Source: Peribolospora baueri
Lineage: Eukaryota > Basidiomycota > Peribolosporomycetes > Peribolosporales > Peribolosporaceae
Assembly: GCA_029717555.1 (NCBI GenBank)
Contig: JAMDHS010000047.1
Coordinates: 110,347 to 174,346 of the forward strand
Length of the DNA stretch: 64,000 nucleotides
Direction of reading: 5' to 3'
Shown: positions 9,692 to 21,179 of the stretch, piece after piece
Layout of the letters: the number at the start of each line of letters is the position of its first letter
Numbering within the stretch: position 1 is the first letter of the stretch
Program-made: the position numbers and the translations under genes
The notes under the pieces: model-generated
Database searches by the model: none
The model's input: the letters and a program-made list of their open reading frames with translations, nothing else
What the model was told of the DNA's origin: nothing

Positions 9692-12275
9692 ATGGACGCA
9701 CACGTGCCGGCGCAGTCCGCTCCCGTCTCTCGGGACGTCTCTCAGGCTTACTTGCCAGGGCCCTTTCCCCTATCTCATTCCGCCCATGGAACGCCCACTC
9801 ACTCGCCTGTCAACTCGAGGCCGGGCACGCCCACCGGATCTCGGCCGGGCGAGGTCGACGGTCAGAAGCACCACAAGGGGCCAGCGTACTCTCTCTCGCA
9901 CACCAGGTTCGCTCCCCAGGCCAGCGCCGTGGAAGAGACTCGCCATAGGACCCACCAGGGCCCGCTCTTCGGCCTCGCCCACGCCCTGCCTTCCAAGGAG
10001 CAGCAGGAGAAATACTATCAAGAAAAGACGGCACGGAAGAAGGGGCACACGCCGACGTCCACCGCTCCTCCTTCCCGCCGCAATTCGCTCGAGATGTCGC
10101 CCACTACTTCGGTCAATGCGAACCAGCCGCAGTTCCTGATGGTCACTACGGAGCAACTGAAGGAGCTGGTAAGGGAGACGAAGAGGGCGGAGGAGAAGAA
10201 GGAGGAGGAAGAAGAGCAGGAGAAACAGGCTGACGAACCTTTGACGGAAACGGCGGCGGCGGTGGGTGGAAGAGGAGGAGAGAACGCTCAGCCCGAGGCG
10301 GGCATTCGCCGCTCGGACGGGACGAGTTACGGGACAGACTCGCTCTACGTCAGCAGTGACAAGGCCGGAGCTCACCCCAAGGCGGAGCACGAGCCCGCGG
10401 AGCATAGAGAGGTGGCCACCATCGACCCCGGCCTGATTGAGAGGAACGGGGAGGTCGTCGACGAGTTCCCCAACCCTTGGGCCAAGATCCGATATGTGAG
10501 TGACGTCCCCCACGTTCGAGATTTCTGTGTGTTTGGACCGAGGAGAGCAGACGGCATCGACTGGGACTCATTCGATCCCTCTTTCGTTCATCATGTCCGG
10601 CACACACACGTCCACCTATAGCACCTTCGCGAGCCGTTCGCAGAGTTCCTCGGCACCTGTCTCCTTATCATGTTCGGCAACGGGTCAGTTCCGCCCTACC
10701 CCTTCCGTCGTATCAGTCAGTCTTCTCAGTTTCCACCCCAATCTTCTGACATGCATCACCGTTCTTTCCGTCGTCACGGCCTTCAGCGTCAACTGCCAGG
10801 TCATCCTTTCCGGCGACAGCCAGACGCAGCTGTACGGTGCTGGCGCAAAGGGACAGTATCTGAGCATCAGCTTCGGTGAGTGTCGTCGACGTTGCCCCCA
10901 TCGCGTCTGGGTGCGCTCCTGTTTTCATGTGCTCACAGGGCTTGATATCGTATCCCCTTTTTTCGGCGGGAAGGGTGGGGCATCGGTGTGGCCATGGGTG
11001 TCTGGGTTGCAGGTGGCATTTCCGGAGGCATGATCAACCCTGCTGTGAGTTGGCCTGACCGGTGAACGTGTGCTGGCATGCCTGTGGGGGCAAACCGGAC
11101 GCAGATAGCTCACTAAACGTTTTGCTTCGCTTTGCCCCCTTGACGTCCCAGGTTACCATCTCTTTGGCGACGTTCCGAGGTTTTCCATGGAAGAAGGTGC
11201 CCATCTACATCCTTGCTCAGCTCCTTGGCGCGTTCACGGGTGCCATCCTCACCTACGCCAACTACAAAAACGCCATCGACCTTTACGAGTGAGTTTCACA
11301 TTCATCACCGTCCTTTCCGACCACCGCTCATCGTCTTCGGTCGCCGCTCCCTTCCTCCAACGACAGAGGCGGTCCGAACATACGCACGATCGAGAAGACG
11401 GCCGCGCTGTTCTCCACCTACCCTGCCAAGTTCCTCGAGGCGCCCCACTCACGGATATCATGCTTCATCTCCGAGTTTATCGCCACCGCCGTGCTCCTCA
11501 TCGTCATCTTGGCCATCGGCGATAGCAAGTGAGTTCGAGTGTCTGACGTGAAGCGCCGGCGGGTCGATTGGCGTGCGCACATCATCTCTGATCCTAATTC
11601 TTTTCACCGCCCCCTTCCTCCTGGCGGCCGTCGCTTCTGTAGCAACACCCCGCCCGTTGAAGGTATGAACCCGCTCGCACTTCTCTGGCTCATCGTCGGC
11701 ATCGGCGCTTGCATCGGCTGGCAGACCGCGTACGCCGTCAACCCGGCGAGGGACATCGGACCTCGATTCAGTGAGTTGTCTTTACGTCGCCGGCGCCGGC
11801 CTTAGGCGATTGACTTGAGCGGCCGCGCTGACCTTGAACGGACGGCATTCCTTTTCTTCCTCCCTTGCTCTCTCTTTTTTTTTTTTTTTTTTTTGCATTT
11901 GTCTTTCAGTGACGTGGCTCGTCGGTTACGGAAGCGACGTGTGGACGTACTTGGACTGGTACTGGCTGTGGGTCCCCACGCTTGCGACGATCACGTGAGT
12001 CGAAGACGTCCTGCCCGGTTGGTCTCGAACGAACGAACGAACACATTGCTCAGCGTTCGTCCCGCCTTTTTTCCGAAACCAGCGGCGGCCTGTTCGGAGC
12101 TTTCATCTACGACCTCCTCATCTACGAGGGTGGCGAGTCGCCGCTGAACAAAAAGTGGCGCTTCTCCGACATCCGCTTCGGTCGCGGCTCCAAGGACAAG
12201 CTGCCGGCTGGCGTGATGTCCAAGGGCCCGGGCGCCGTCGTGGAGGCGAGCGACATGCCGTTGAAGATCGCATGA
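9692..12275 (+). CDS. Aquaglyceroporin (MIP family) with long N-terminal extension
   Basis: Membrane channel for water and small polyols such as glycerol, about 576 residues. Exons: 9692-10495, 10622-10683, 10787-10875, 10974-11044, 11152-11288, 11367-11528, 11643-11770, 11910-11994 and 12083-12275. Residues 1 to about 268 are a hydrophilic Ser/Pro/Glu-rich cytosolic tail with a strongly acidic Lys/Glu stretch. The six-helix MIP core follows. Its first pore motif is MINPAV (NPA near residue 340) and its second is VNPARD (NPA near residue 475). The Asp after NPAR is typical of glycerol-conducting members. The extended tail resembles fungal Fps1/YFL054C-like channels, where the tail controls gating. 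The C-terminal tail of about 60 residues is basic. The first in-frame ATG was chosen as start; the acceptor at 10973 is a less usual GAAG. The next gene on the same strand is a mechanosensitive channel. Confidence 0.9.
11875..11894 (+). repeat. T20 polypyrimidine tract in an aquaglyceroporin intron
   Basis: An uninterrupted T run lies just upstream of the CAG acceptor that ends at 11909. It probably serves as the polypyrimidine tract of that intron. Confidence 0.8.
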
Positions 12276-13546
12276 TGGCTTCCCACCCGACCCACCCACC
12301 CACCTACCGTTGTGTTCTTCTTCATACGCCTTGCGTGAAACGCTCCCATCCGGCGATGGCGATGGCGATGGCGCTCGACTCGACTCGTTTCTCTCTCCTC
12401 GAGTCAACGGATTTCGATGGTCAATACGCGCTTCTGTGCGCCCCTGTCTGTTCTGTTTTCTCTTCTTGCCGTGCTTTGCTCGCCTTGCTTTGCTTTACTT
12501 GCCCTGCTCGCTTGGATGTGCCGAGCGTACCTACCTACCTGTATGGAACAGTTGGCCTGAGTGGCTGGAGACGACGACGACGTGTCTCCATCACCGTACG
12601 CGAATCGATCACCACTCCGGTTCGCGATGAGGATCGCCGACTATCTCGTCGCGGATGGATAGTCCACGGGGGCGGTACGTATCATGGACGAGATGCGAAA
12701 GAAAGGGACGATGGAAAAGGGAAAGCGACAGAAAGGAGGCAGGAGGGAAGGGAAGGTGAGGAGGAGCGGCGGAACGAAGAAGCCGAACGAGGCCGGAGCG
12801 GTGGCCCCATTTGCTCTTGAGGTTCCCCCCCTTCTGCTCGTCCACCTTGAGGTTCGCTTTCGTTCGATCCCGCTCCTCGTCTAAACGGACCGGGCGTGGT
12901 GAGATAAAAAGACCAAAGACCAAAGGCCGAGTCGAATCGCCTGCCCTGCGCTCTGTCTGTCGGGTGGAGAGAAGAAGAATAGACGGTCGGCGGCGGGCGT
13001 GGGCGTCTTCTGCCCGTCTGTCTGGCCAGCGTTCTTCTTATACCAATGTCTCGTCGTCCTCGTCGGCGTCCACCTCGGCCCTCCGCTCGCCCTTCATTCG
13101 TCCTTCCATCCATTCATCCATTCTTCCATTCGTCTCTGTTTCTGCTCTTTTCTTCTCTTCTCTTCTCTTTACCGCGGGCGCTCCTTTCTTGTGCCTTTTG
13201 CAAAAGTGGGCGGTGTCGCTGAGGGGGACGACGGATGGATCGATTGATTGATTTCCGAGGGACCGGCGGCGCCTTTCTTGGCAGGTCCACGGCTCCATCC
13301 ATCATCGACCCCCCGTCAATCGACGTGCTGCCTGCCGCCTTCTCCGCCACCGACACGGCGTCCCGGGAACAAGGACAGGACGGACAAGAGAGGAGCGAGC
13401 TGGCCGTCCGAGTGCTCGCTCTCACTGCTCTGCTCACCGACTGACTCTGGTTGTCTCCAAGCCAAGCCACAGACAGCGCAGCGCAGCGGGCACAGCTTCC
13501 TTCTTGGCGCCGCTCTGCTCCTTCGACGACGACGACGACGACGACG
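12276..13546. other. Intergenic region between aquaglyceroporin and MscS genes
   Basis: No gene is recognised in about 1.27 kb. Short CCAT, TCTTC and GACG repeats are present. It ends in a GAC run directly before the ATG at 13547. It must hold the 3' flank of the first gene and the promoter of the second. Confidence 0.55.
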
Positions 13547-16500
13547 ATGAGCCGCATGAGCCGGCAGGAACAGACAGACGGCCCTTTTCTGCCGTCCTCC
13601 TCCTCCGCCACCAGTCGTCATGTTACTGCCAAGCCCCCGCCGGGAGCAGGAGCGATGATGGACGAGGGCGATGACAACGACGGCGGACCCCAGAACGGCG
13701 CCGGCCACCCTCGCACAGAGCCCGCTTCCTCTTCTAGCATCCACCAGGGCAACCTTCCTTCCACCTCGACTCCTTCGACCACCTCGACCTCGACCTCGCT
13801 CTCGCCCTCGCCCTCCGTCCCCGTCTCCATCCCCCACTCGCCGCCTCGCGCAGCTCATCCCTCCCCCCGCTCCCACCCCAGCGTCACCTTCTTCTCCAGC
13901 ACATCCTCGTCCGCCGCTGGGCCCTCCCGCTCGCGTCACATCGACCGCGACGGCAGTCTGCCCAGCATGCCGCCCGCCCACTTTCCCCATCCCCACCGCA
14001 TGGACGACATGCGCCACGGCGCAGACGAATACTTCCTTGGCGGTACAGACGTGCTCGACATGCAGCCAACCGCCCTCCAGCAAGCCGACCGGGACGGCGA
14101 TGCGGACGGCAACTGGCATGATCATCAGGCCACCCTCGTCGGAAGAGCCTATGCCAATACCAACGGCAAGAATAGGAAGCTGGCTTCCGTCGGTGAGTAG
14201 TCGCCCGTCGGCTTTGGCGTTCGCGTCCTGTACCCCCGCCCCGCCGCCTTCGGACGAAGAACCCTCGGGTTGTCTGTGCGCTATAGGTCTCCATGGCCAT
14301 CGTCCGCGCTCACGCCCATCTTCTTCCCTTTGCTCCCGTCCCGCCACTCTCTATCACTATCACCGCAGAACCCGTCATGCTAGAGGAAGACCCCCTCCGC
14401 GCCCCTCACCCTCCCTTCATCGACGAGGACGGCGGCCGCGCCTCGCTCGAGTCTGCCGCCTCCAGCGCCACCGACGAGTCCGACTTTGACTGGGAGGCAG
14501 AGGACGAGACATCGTCCCACATCGGTGCCGCCGAAGGGTCCAGGCGCGCCAAGCGCCTCCGCAAGGTCTACCTGTCCTGTCTCCGTCTCGCCCGGCCCGT
14601 GCGCATCTTGCTCGTTGGCTTGTTCGGCACGGCCTTCTGCATAGTGCCCACCATCGTCGTCGTCGTCTGCTTCCCCGACAACCCCGCCCGCGCGCAGGTC
14701 GAAGCTTGGTCGATCTGGATCTCCATCGTCTTCGCTGCCGCCTGCGGTACCCTTCTCTTCGTCGACCTCGTCCCGGACCTCGCCCTTCGCCTGTGCCACT
14801 GGGTGTATGGAAAGGTGCCGGAGTACTTCAAGACCTGGGTCGAGCTGTTCATGGCCGTCCGGAACTGGGTCCAGCTCACGCTCATCGTCACCTGGGCGTG
14901 GATATCGTTGAGCGGCACCACCAGCGTGGCCCTCCGCAACCAGCCCACGCCCCACTATTTTCACTACGTGAACGAGGTCCTTCAGGCCCTCTTCGGCACT
15001 TCTATCGTCCTCCTCGCCGAGAAGACGCTCCTCCGCGTCATCGCCATCAATTTCCACCGTACCGCCGTCAAGGATCGCTTGGATCAGAACGCAAAGGCTC
15101 TCCGCGCCCTCGACAAGCTTCACGAGGTCAAGTTCATCGCCAAGAAGAGGAACGCCGGGAACCGGAGGAGCGGGTTTTGGCCGGCCGCCGCCACCCCTGG
15201 CACCAGTCGACCCAACACGCCCGGCGCCGGCGTTGGCGTCTTTTGGGGCTCTTCCGACGCTGGAGCAGGCACTTCGGCTTCCAGAGCCCAGCAGGGCCAG
15301 CAGCAGCGCCCTGGGACGCACCTCCGCCAGAGGAGCAAGAGCGATTTCGAGGAAGTCAAGCTCAGTCCGCCCCAGAGTCAGTCCGTCAGTCGGTCCAACG
15401 TGAGTGCTCGGCATAAAAAATTGCGGACGTGGGTGAGCGTGTGGATGCGAATAAGCTGACGGTTGATTCTTGACCTTTGGAATGCTTCAGTCGTCGCACC
15501 ATCATCACCACCACCATGTCCACGGTTTTCACCATGGCCACCACCACCAGCACCCACACCACGACCAACACCACGAAAAGAAAAAGAAGGTACCGGCACC
15601 GGTCCACCTGGCCTCCAAGGCGGCCAACAACATCGCCGACGCGCTCGCCGCGGCGACGCTCAAGGACTCGTCCTTCTACAAATCGCGAGAGATCGGCTCG
15701 GAGTATAGCGCGCGCAGGCTCGCCAGGAAGCTCTTCGAGAACCTCATCAAGAAACACGACCACCGTCAGGGCGGCGGCGTGGGCGTGGGCATGGACGAGC
15801 CTAAGACGGAGCTCGTCGTCGAGGACTTTTTCCCTTACTTCAAGACAGAGGCCGAGGCCAAGGAGGCGTTCAGCCTGTTCGACAGGGATAACAACGGGGA
15901 TATCAGCAAGAGCGAGATGAAGGACGCGGTGCAGGTGAGTGAAACTCTTTCGGTTTTGTTTCCTTCTCCGCTCTCCTTTCGTTCCACCGTCGCGTCCGTC
16001 CGAATGACCGGTGTGCGTCCCGTTCACCCTCCCTTCGCCCGCAGCGCATCTATCGCGAGCGTCGAGCGCTGGCGACCTCGCTCAAGGACATGAGCAGCGC
16101 CGTGTCCAAGCTCGACGGCGTGCTCCTCGGCGTGAGCCTCGTGGTGATCATCTTCATCTGGCTCCTCGTCTTCGACCGCAGCTCGACGATGGCCAACATT
16201 GTCCCGCTCTCCACCGTCGTCGTCGGCTTTTCTTTTGTTTTCGGCAACTCGGCCAAGACCATCTTTGAGTCGCTCGTCTTCATCTTTGCCACCCACCCGT
16301 ACGATGTTGGCGATCTCGGTGGGTCCCCTAGTCAAGCTGGAGGCGATGTGCAACTGCAGACCTCGTTCGTCTACGCTGAACACGGTTTCCTTTTTTTCCT
16401 GACAGTGTTCATCGACAGCGAGCCCATGTTCGTAAAAGAGTTTGGGATGATCTCCACCGTCTTCCGTCACGTCCTCGGACAGGAGATCGTGGCTCCCAAC

Positions 16501-17204
16501 GCGATGCTCGCGACGAAGAAGTATATCCACAATTGCCGGCGCAGCGGGCCCCAATGGGAGACGACGCAGTTGGTGAGTGCCGGCGGGCCGGGAAGATGGT
16601 AGTAGATTTTCTTTTTGCTTACCCGCTCCGTCTGGTCTGGTCTTGGCCGGGACAGCAAATCAACTTTGAGACGCCGCTCGAGGTGATCCACGAGCTCCGG
16701 GCGCGGATGCGGGCGTGGATCCAGGAGAACGAGCGAGAATGGGGCGGAAGCTTTGACATCAACCTGGAAAAGATCCAAAACTCGAACTTGACCGTGCTCA
16801 CCTGCGCCTTTGACCATAAGAGCAACTGGCAGGAGTGGGGCGTGCGATGGGAGAGGAGGACGAAACTGATGAAGAAGCTCAAGAGCGTCGTCGAGGAGCT
16901 CGGCTTGGCCTACAGGCTTCCCATGCAGCCCGTCTCCTTCCACCCGTCCTCGGGCCCGCCGCCTTGGGCGGCCGCCGGGGCGCGGTCGTCGAACGTCGTC
17001 GTCGACTCGGCCTCGTCCGTCCGCGGCGGGAGGAGCCCGATCGGGCGCACGACAACGCTCCACGTCCCCTCCGCGGCCAGTCTCCGTTCTCCCGGGCCGG
17101 AACAAGGCCTGCAGGACCAGGGGAGACCGCCGCTGAGGGTGGATACTGAGCAGACATTCACGCCGGCTGGGGCGCACGGGGCGGCGAAGATGCCAGAGGC
17201 TTGA
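13547..17204 (+). CDS. EF-hand mechanosensitive ion channel, MscS family (Msy1/Msy2 type)
   Basis: Stretch-gated channel of the fungal endomembrane/ER MscS group that controls calcium and volume during hypo-osmotic shock. It has about 1036 residues. Exons: 13547-14192, 14369-15399, 15491-15934, 16045-16318, 16406-16572 and 16656-17204. A disordered Ser/Pro-rich N-terminus is followed by about four membrane helices (residues about 295-440). Next come a basic linker, a histidine-rich stretch (about 562-587, 18 His), a canonical EF-hand loop DRDNNGDISKSE (about 690-701), and then the MscS pore region with GFSFVFGNSAKTIFES and ATHPYDVGD. The C-terminal beta and alpha/beta part is followed by a disordered tail. 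The acceptor at 14368 was chosen because an earlier AG at 14286 breaks the frame. The order EF-hand then pore helix matches known fungal members; the His-rich insert is the odd element. Confidence 0.92.
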
Positions 17205-18508
17205 CGTGTCGGTTTTTTTTTTCTCTCCTCTTTTTCGCGGCGGCCGAGGTTCATCGTTGAACGCACGCGCATATGGCATAAGGGATGATGGATGGATGGA
17301 TAGATAGATAGACGGCGATGGCGCATGGCCGTTTTTCACTCTGCTCTCTTCGGTTTCGCGGCCCGCGCCGTCCCACCCGCGCTTTTGCCCCTCGATGGGG
17401 ATGGACAGGAGGGACGGACGGACGGATGGACGAATGGGCCGGGCTGGCTGGCTTCTTCTCGGCTCGCTCCGTACTACGTCTTTGGGAATTCTTTTTTTTT
17501 TTGTTTGGCCTTTTTTTCGTTTGTACGTATGTACGTATGGTATGGGCAGATGAGATGGCGTGGGGATTGGAATGGGACTGCGGTTTCAGACGCTCGCTCG
17601 CTCGCGCGATCGGTGAAGAAGATGATGATGAGATAATGGCGTGCGTGCGTGTGGCCAGCCCACACACGGCACGGCGCACGGGAGACGGTGAAACCGCATT
17701 CGGTCGGTCGGTCGGTCGGTCGGTCGGTCGGTCTGTGAGAAACCGAATTCGGTGGTGGCCTCGGTGGCAGGACCGGTTCGTTCCGCCATGATATCTATCC
17801 TCCTTCATATGAATGACCCCCCATGATCACCTGGCAGGCCGGTCCGGCCAGGATGGACGGACGAACGAAGTTGAACCGAACGCGAACGCGAAGCGAACCG
17901 ATCGATCCGGTGGATAGGATAGGTTGGCCTCGCCCGTTCTCGGTCGGCCGGTCGGTCGGTAGGTGCGCTCGAACGTGGACACACACACGCGTCGCGTCAT
18001 TTTCGCTCTTCGCCCTTCGCTCTGGGGTGCGCAACTTTTTTTTTTTCTCGCGCTTTCATTTAATTATTTTTTCTCCCTTTGCGGACGAATCGATCGATGG
18101 ACGACGGATGGATGGGACGAAGTGTGCGACGGACGGACGGACGGACGTCCGAAAGACACGTGCTGGATTTCGGGCCGCGGCGAGGGCCAGCTCGTCGTTG
18201 TCGTCGATGGGACGCTCGGAGGATGTAGAGACGGAAAGGAGGAGCAAGAGCAGACGCAAGGCCGGGGCCGGGGCGCGATAAGGAAGGAGCACGTGAAGGC
18301 GCTGGATGTATATGTACTCGGGCGGGCTCGTCCGACCGTCGATAGTATACGCATACGCATAGCCGTTCCTCTCGCCCGCACCGAACGCGGGCGTCGTTTG
18401 GGGTAATCGGTGCGACGCGGTGCTGCATCGGCTTGCGTGGAACCGGCCTCTAGTACACCGGCCTCTGGTCCAGCATCTAATTTACTTATCATGTCGTTCC
18501 CTTCTTAG
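17205..18508. other. Intergenic region rich in tetranucleotide repeats
   Basis: Contains ATGG/ATAG, GACG, GTAC and CGGT repeats, including a (CGGT)n tract at about 17698-17732. No gene is recognised apart from the unresolved 5' end of the NDUFA4-like gene, which must lie somewhere in it. Confidence 0.55.
17698..17732. repeat. (CGGT)n tetranucleotide repeat
   Basis: About eight consecutive CGGT units. Confidence 0.9.
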
Positions 18509-18822
18509 GTACTCTCCGGAGGTGCTCCCCATCTTCGTTATCATTGGTGGCGCTGTTGGTGGCGCCGCGTGGTACGTCACCCGCCTCGCTCGCGGCCCCG
18601 ACGTCGTTTGGGACCGCAAGGGCAACCTCAAGCCCTGGCAGGACGTCAAGCCCGGCACCAACACCAAGCTCTACGCTGTCAACAAGGAGGCCTTCAACAA
18701 GAAGTGAGTCAATCGAACCGGCATTTTTTTTGCTGTGTTACCCGCACGTTCATTACCAGTCCTCTGACTTCTGACGTTTTTGCCTGTTCGGCTCTGGCTT
18801 CAGGTGGTCCCGCGACGTTTAA
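18509..18822 (+). CDS. NDUFA4/MLRQ-like respiratory-chain subunit, 5' exon unresolved
   Basis: Small single-helix inner-membrane protein of the NDUFA4 (MLRQ/B9) family, known as a subunit associated with respiratory complexes I or IV. Exons 18509-18703 and 18804-18822 are clear: acceptor TTAG at 18508, donor GTGAGT at 18704, acceptor CAG at 18803, stop TAA. The protein reads YSPEVLPIFVIIGG, a glycine-rich helix, then TRLARGPDVVWDRKGN, PW, and KLYAVNKEAFNKK. This follows the human protein (LIPLFVFIG, LRLALFNPDVCWDR, PW, KFYSVN). There is no in-frame ATG between the upstream stop at 18360 and this exon, so the start must be in an upstream exon I could not place. The frame stays open upstream of 18509, but without an ATG. 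Confidence 0.8.
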
Positions 18823-19101
18823 AATTCTCATAGACTTGATTTTCTTTGTGCACTAGTTAGATGGCTAGAGTGCTTTCTTTTCGTCTAGGATCGGGTTGAA
18901 TGCTGGGTGAGAAAAACCATTCCGGACGCACGTCCAACACCTAAGAGGTGCCTAGTTCGATTCTTTTATCACGACGAGGCCGACATTCGAGATGGAGCTC
19001 GCTACCTCAATCCGATTGTGATAAAGAAGATTGAGGCCATAATCCCGACGTAACAGTCAAAGCGGATAAAAAAAGCGCTCGGACCATGCTCCCTCCAGCT
19101 C
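18823..19101. other. Intergenic region between convergent genes
   Basis: A short, less GC-rich segment holding the two 3' flanks. No gene is recognised. Confidence 0.5.
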
Positions 19102-20176
19102 TCAAGACTCTGACTTCCTGGGCCTTCCGCGACCCCTAGGCGTTCCGTCCGGATTCAACTTCTTCGGCGGCCGAGGCTTCTTCTCCGACTTGGGCTTGCG
19201 TGGACGGCCGCGACCACCCTCGTCACCGGATTGGAGACCTGGGCCGTCGATCCCAAGGAGTTGGCCGACGAGCTGAGGGTCAAAGTCGGGGCCAGCGCGA
19301 CTGGTGGATTTGGGTTCTAGATTTATTTGATTAGGTGGCTTCGAGGTAGTCTTTGCATCCAGTCGAGTCACGCGCTCATGATCATGACGACCTTTTTTCC
19401 TTCCCTGTCTCCTTGCTCGTCTGCTTTGCTCTTCCGCCACCGCCCAAAAGTCACTCCTCTTCCCAAATCCACTCCCAAGCACCCACAATCAGAGCTGCTC
19501 GTGCAAAGAAAGAACTCCACGGGGGGGTCGAAGGCAGAGAACTTGCCCTCGTTGTAGACTCCCACGCCCGACGAACATCCCTTCAGCGTTGTGCGAAGTA
19601 CAAATTTGGCTATTCAAACAGTCAAACTGAGCGGAACCGATCACGAACCGAGTCAATCCCTCAGTCAATTCCGGGCTCATAAGACAATGAAGCAACAGAA
19701 GTGTCACCGACAGTGCCGTCCAAGTTTGCGTCCAAGTTTGAGCTCAGACTTGACCCCATCTAGTTCTTCTTTGAACTTAGACATATCAAAAGCATTTTGT
19801 TCGACATCCTTGCCACTACGGTTGGGGTTTCCCCCCCGTTTCGAATCCTGTCGGCCCAGACGGTCGCAGGACCCTTTTTCTCGCTCCGGTTCGGAGAAGA
19901 GGAGAGGCGAAGGTTGCTGGGGAAGAGAAGAGGGATGGGAACGAAGACAAAGAGTGTCATTTATACGGCAGCGACTGGGATTCCAGGGCCGAACCCCATC
20001 CTGAAACTTAGCCGATAAGTGGGTCTCATTCAGAGATATATCGCATCCGTCGTAGAGCGTTTGCGTCGTCGAAGCATCAAAGCATCTGATGCTTCGCTCG
20101 CGAACTACACAACAACGGATGGGGCAGACGTATCCGGCGAAGATGCGTGCGACCAGCCGAAACGACGCGACGCCAT
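19102..20176 (-). CDS. Putative AT-hook DNA-binding protein (tentative gene model)
   Basis: The C-terminal exon is strongly coding-like. It ends with two AT-hook cores, GRGRPRKPK and RGRGRPRKSE, separated by a Lys/Pro-rich spacer, which suggests binding to the minor groove of AT-rich DNA in the nucleus. A phase-consistent model gives about 253 residues from exons 20109-20176, 19967-20000, 19708-19916, 19516-19609 and 19102-19458. It starts at an ATG followed by ASRRFGW and includes a helical stretch SKFKEELDGVKSELKL. Donors are GTAGTT, GTATAA, GTGACA and GTTCTT, which are unlike the GTGAGT norm here. The last intron (57 nt) is needed to remove an in-frame TGA at 19489-19491. I recognise no homologue beyond the AT-hooks. 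A degenerate gene or a different exon set is possible. Confidence 0.45.
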
Positions 20177-21179
20177 TTCAAACTCGGTGGTTTCGGGGGA
20201 ATGGCGAGGGAAGCGGAGGTGGCAGGGGATGTAGGTGAGGAGAACGGTGTTAGCGATGTCTCAAAAGGCAAAACTGGGCGGCAGAAAGCAGGTCATTGGG
20301 TGTCAAAGAAAGGCGGAGGTGGGCGGTGACCGGAAAGCAAGGAAGGCCCGGCCCAATTTCTTTCCCTCTGGCCCAGGCTGAACTGGGGACTGGGATTGGG
20401 CACACACGGGAGCCGATGGGGTGACGGGGACAAGGGTTAGGAAAACTGGGGCGAGGCAGGAAAGGAGGGGACAAGGAAGGGCACAGTGGAGAAAGAAGAA
20501 GATGAGCAGCGACAAAGATATTCTCGAACTCTGGGGAATCGACAGGAGAGCGCCCGAGAGGGAGGCCAACGTATACAGGGGAGATGGGTTGGAGCACGTC
20601 TGCGACGAAGGAGTAGTAAATCACCTTTGAACACGACGAAGCTAGAAAGTACGAGTCCAGGCACGACCCGCCCTGCCCACAGACTTCAGCGCAGGCACGT
20701 AAAAGAGCACGAATTTTAGGGTTAACGTGTTGCTGCGGCAGGTACTCGTCGTCGCCGCCGTCTTTTTTTTCGCCATCACAGCGATCAATCCCACGACTCG
20801 CTCGTCTCGTCTCCCATCCCCCCTGTCCATAGTCATTAACGTGAGATGAGGATGGGACGTAGTAATGTGCACGAGCCAAGTGATCAGCTGCGGCCTATAT
20901 CCCTCTGTGGTTGCGCTACGGCGTTTGCCCTGCCCTCCTCGTACCAACGGGAGAGGAGGACTGGAAGATCGGCCATAGATACTTCCATTTCCGTGGAGAC
21001 CTCCTCCTCGTATGGGGGGCTATGGCCTTTTTCAAGCGAGGAGGTCTGACGGACGGGCAGATCCGGAGCGGGCTTTTTTTTTCTCCCCTTATTTTCCTTT
21101 GCCTTTCGCCTTTTTGCCTTTTCCGCGGCCGCATGGCATGCCATGCCGAAAGGTTTGCCTCTGTCTGTGCCCGCGCTCA

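Noticed and set aside
13316-14347. 343-codon minus-strand frame over the start of the MscS gene
   Set aside because: It overlaps the well-supported first exon on the other strand and consists of Gly/Arg/Val-rich shadow sequence.
14287-14368. Coding use of the stretch after the first possible acceptor (14286) in the MscS gene
   Set aside because: Starting the second exon at 14287 puts the channel sequence out of frame; the acceptor at 14368 restores it.
18952-18966. AGTTCGATTCT, resembling a tRNA T-loop
   Set aside because: No matching A box, anticodon stem or acceptor stem is found within the needed distance.
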